Positions 43,268 to 44,410 of a stretch of DNA of 44,410 nucleotides are shown one piece after another; positions within the stretch are counted from its first letter, which is position 1; every line of letters begins with the position of its first letter. The stretch is taken from positions 1 through 44,410 of the forward strand of contig JAIRBC010000030.1 of NCBI GenBank assembly GCA_022008415.1, given 5' to 3'. Made by a program: the position numbers and the translations under genes. The stretch comes from Cerina litoralis (lineage in GTDB: Bacteria > Bacteroidota > Bacteroidia > Flavobacteriales > Flavobacteriaceae). The notes below the pieces were generated by a model that saw only the letters and a list, made by a program, of their open reading frames with translations, made no database searches and had not been told where the DNA came from.

Positions 43268-43318
43268 TATACCATAATATCAGTTATTTTATCTAAGTTA
43301 TATTTATATATTGGTATA
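43268..43318. promoter_or_regulatory. Inverted repeat in the divergent promoter region, candidate Lrp/AsnC site
   Basis: TATACCATAATAT (43268-43280) and ATATATTGGTATA (43306-43318) are inverted copies matching at 11 of 13 positions, 38 centre-to-centre bases apart. They lie in the 164-base gap between the threonine dehydrogenase and the Lrp-type gene. Lrp/AsnC proteins often bind several degenerate AT-rich sites in such divergent regions. The pairing is directly visible; the protein assignment is inference. Confidence 0.4.
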
Positions 43319-43370
43319 TTAGACTTTTAAGAAAGTAATTAATATGATATAAAAGACATTTTATCTGCTT

Positions 43371-43832
43371 ATGGAAAGAATAGATGATATAGATCTTAGG
43401 ATATTGCGGATTCTTCAAGAGGATTCAAAGAAAACAACCAAAGAAATTGCCGAAAAACTATGTTTAACGGTAACACCGGTTTATGAGCGTATAAGACGCC
43501 TTGAGAAAGGGGGGCTAATTAAAAAGTATGTTGCCTTATTGGACAAAAAGAAGATTAACCGGTCTGTAACGGCGATCTGTATGGTTTCTTTACGCTATCA
43601 TAATGAAGGATTTATAGATAAATTTGATCGGCAGATAAAGGAGCTAAAAGAAGTTCAGGAATGCTACCACATGGCAGGGAAAGTAGATTTTTTCCTGAAG
43701 ATACACCTTCAAAGCCTTGATGATTATCACGATTTTGTGCGTTTGAAACTTTCCAGAATCGAAAATGTTGGTGTTTTGGAAAGCTATTTCGTATTAAAGG
43801 AAGTTATGCACACTACGGAGTACTATATATAA
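43371..43832 (+). CDS. Lrp/AsnC-family transcriptional regulator
   Basis: A 153-residue regulator. Residues about 4-62 form the winged helix: DIDLRILRILQEDSKKTTKEIAEKLCLTVTPVYERIRRLEKGGLIKKYVALLD. Residues about 70-150 form the alpha/beta ligand-sensing and oligomerisation domain (AICMVSLRYHN, VQECYHMAGKVDFFLKIHLQSLDDYHDFV, VLESYFVLKEVMHTTEYYI). Length is the family norm. These proteins sense amino acids. Divergent from a threonine dehydrogenase and near an amino-acid permease and a PLP lyase, it probably activates amino-acid breakdown when the substrate is plentiful. It may also regulate itself through the inverted repeat at 43268-43318. Confidence 0.93.
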   Translation: MERIDDIDLRILRILQEDSKKTTKEIAEKLCLTVTPVYERIRRLEKGGLIKKYVALLDKKKINRSVTAICMVSLRYHNEGFIDKFDRQIKELKEVQECYHMAGKVDFFLKIHLQSLDDYHDFVRLKLSRIENVGVLESYFVLKEVMHTTEYYI

Positions 43833-44245
43833 ATTTCAAATCTGTTATTTGGACATGACTATCTCCAAGATATGAAGAATCTGAGATTTTCTTCACAGCT
43901 TTTAGTTTACTTCCAAGACCGCATAGTTCGATTTTTTACGCACGATTCCTCGAGAATGATCTTGACAAGATTTATTTCGATATTTCCTGGAACGATTTGG
44001 TTGGAATTTCAATAAAAAAGGTTCTGTTTTATAATATTGTGGAATGAAAGAATCAATGGATTATCAATATGATACGGCAAAAATTATCCTCCCGAAATAC
44101 TCTGAAATATGTTTTTGACCTTTATAATCCCGTCATAATCACTATTTCTACAATGTTCTAAAACACAACCTAAAAAAATAAACAATTGATAAAAGTATTA
44201 TAGGATTTATTTTTGAATTGTACATTTAAATCTCAAATTCGACAT
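43833..44245 (+). other. Gene-free 413-bp spacer with one coding-like stretch
   Basis: There is no intact gene. A plus-strand frame at 43934-44047 reads 37 codons with protein-like composition (FYARFLENDLDKIYFDISW) but lacks a start and a recognisable family. It may be debris from a mobile element next to the recombinase gene. Confidence 0.45.
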
Positions 44246-44410
44246 TTAGGAAACAACAAGCCTATTGGCCTCATCCAGAACTTTGTTGTCAAAAGATTTT
44301 AGATAGATTTCAGTGGTTCTCAGTGAATTGTGACCAAGCCCTTCACTTATTATTGCTGTGGAGATGCCCATGTATTTTGCAATGGTCGCCCATGAATGCC
44401 GAATGGTATA
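44246..44410 (-). CDS. C-terminal end of a tyrosine recombinase (phage integrase family)
   Basis: The last 54 residues of a minus-strand gene that enters from beyond the right edge, ending at TAA (44248-44246). The sequence holds the integrase C-terminal catalytic signature: YTIRHSWATIAKYMGIS (Arg4 and His5 of the visible part), then SEGLGHNSLRTTEIYLKSF with His27 and the nucleophile Tyr36. This matches tyrosine recombinases of Bacteroidota mobile elements with a phage-integrase core domain. The N-terminal DNA-binding domain is outside the window. The gene could belong to an integrative element, a conjugative transposon or an invertase-type recombinase. Confidence 0.85.
   Translation of the reverse strand, partial: YTIRHSWATIAKYMGISTAIISEGLGHNSLRTTEIYLKSFDNKVLDEANRLVVS

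Noticed and set aside
43934-44047. 37-codon open stretch with protein-like composition next to the recombinase.
   Set aside because: It has no start codon and I could not match it to a family, so it is noted in the spacer entry and not called as a gene.

Overview
The window looks like chromosome of a Bacteroidota member, most likely a marine-type flavobacterium. Supporting signs are a SusC/SusD outer-membrane pair, lipoproteins with Bacteroidota-style lipoboxes, AT-rich intergenic DNA, TAnnTTTG-type -7 promoter boxes and an IS1595-type transposase relic. I found no rRNA, tRNA or CRISPR array. Coding density is uneven: compact operons are separated by long gene-free stretches that hold broken genes, duplicated fragments and orphan regulatory sites.

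Layout. 1-3.1 kb: start of a gene running off the left edge, a duplicated fragment of an AraC gene, a metallophosphoesterase lipoprotein, a broken GNAT acetyltransferase and an intact AraC regulator. 3.1-5.15 kb: a two-kilobase decayed spacer ending in a LacI-type operator/promoter. 5.15-9.85 kb: SusC/SusD, closed by a perfect 36-bp palindrome. 10.4-14.1 kb: a secreted PHP-domain protein and a Tat-exported phospholipase C. 14.86-22.54 kb: a six-gene sugar operon (cupin phosphoglucose isomerase, ROK kinase, type I phosphomannose isomerase with an extra N-terminal domain, second cupin isomerase, MFS sugar porter, exported alpha/alpha-barrel glycosidase). 23.4-25.8 kb: an alkaline-phosphatase-superfamily enzyme, a broken ThuA lipoprotein and a broken IS1595 element. 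25.8-38.8 kb: a LacI regulator, then a lipoprotein, FucI, FucP, ribulokinase and GH172 operon, then a second GH172 with a large unclassified lipoprotein. 38.75-39.2 kb: coding debris. 39.2-43.8 kb: an amino-acid module (PLP lyase, APC permease, threonine dehydrogenase, Lrp/AsnC regulator). The window ends inside a tyrosine recombinase.

How the genes may work together. FucI also isomerises D-arabinose to D-ribulose. Here it sits with a ribulokinase, not with fuculose-1-phosphate aldolase, and with two GH172 enzymes, a family that includes exo-alpha-D-arabinofuranosidases. I therefore read 25.8-38.8 kb as a D-arabinan/D-arabinose utilisation locus. Palindromes TTAAACGTTTAA (or a one-base variant) lie upstream of SusC, before the fuc-type operon (twice), upstream of the second GH172 and upstream of the phosphatase-like gene. 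This suggests one LacI regulon across the window. Several of these sites now stand in front of gene-free DNA, and one is followed by a 19-residue orphan signal peptide, which suggests that SusC-like genes have been lost. The 14.9-22.5 kb operon appears to be a self-contained hexose pathway using cupin isomerases.
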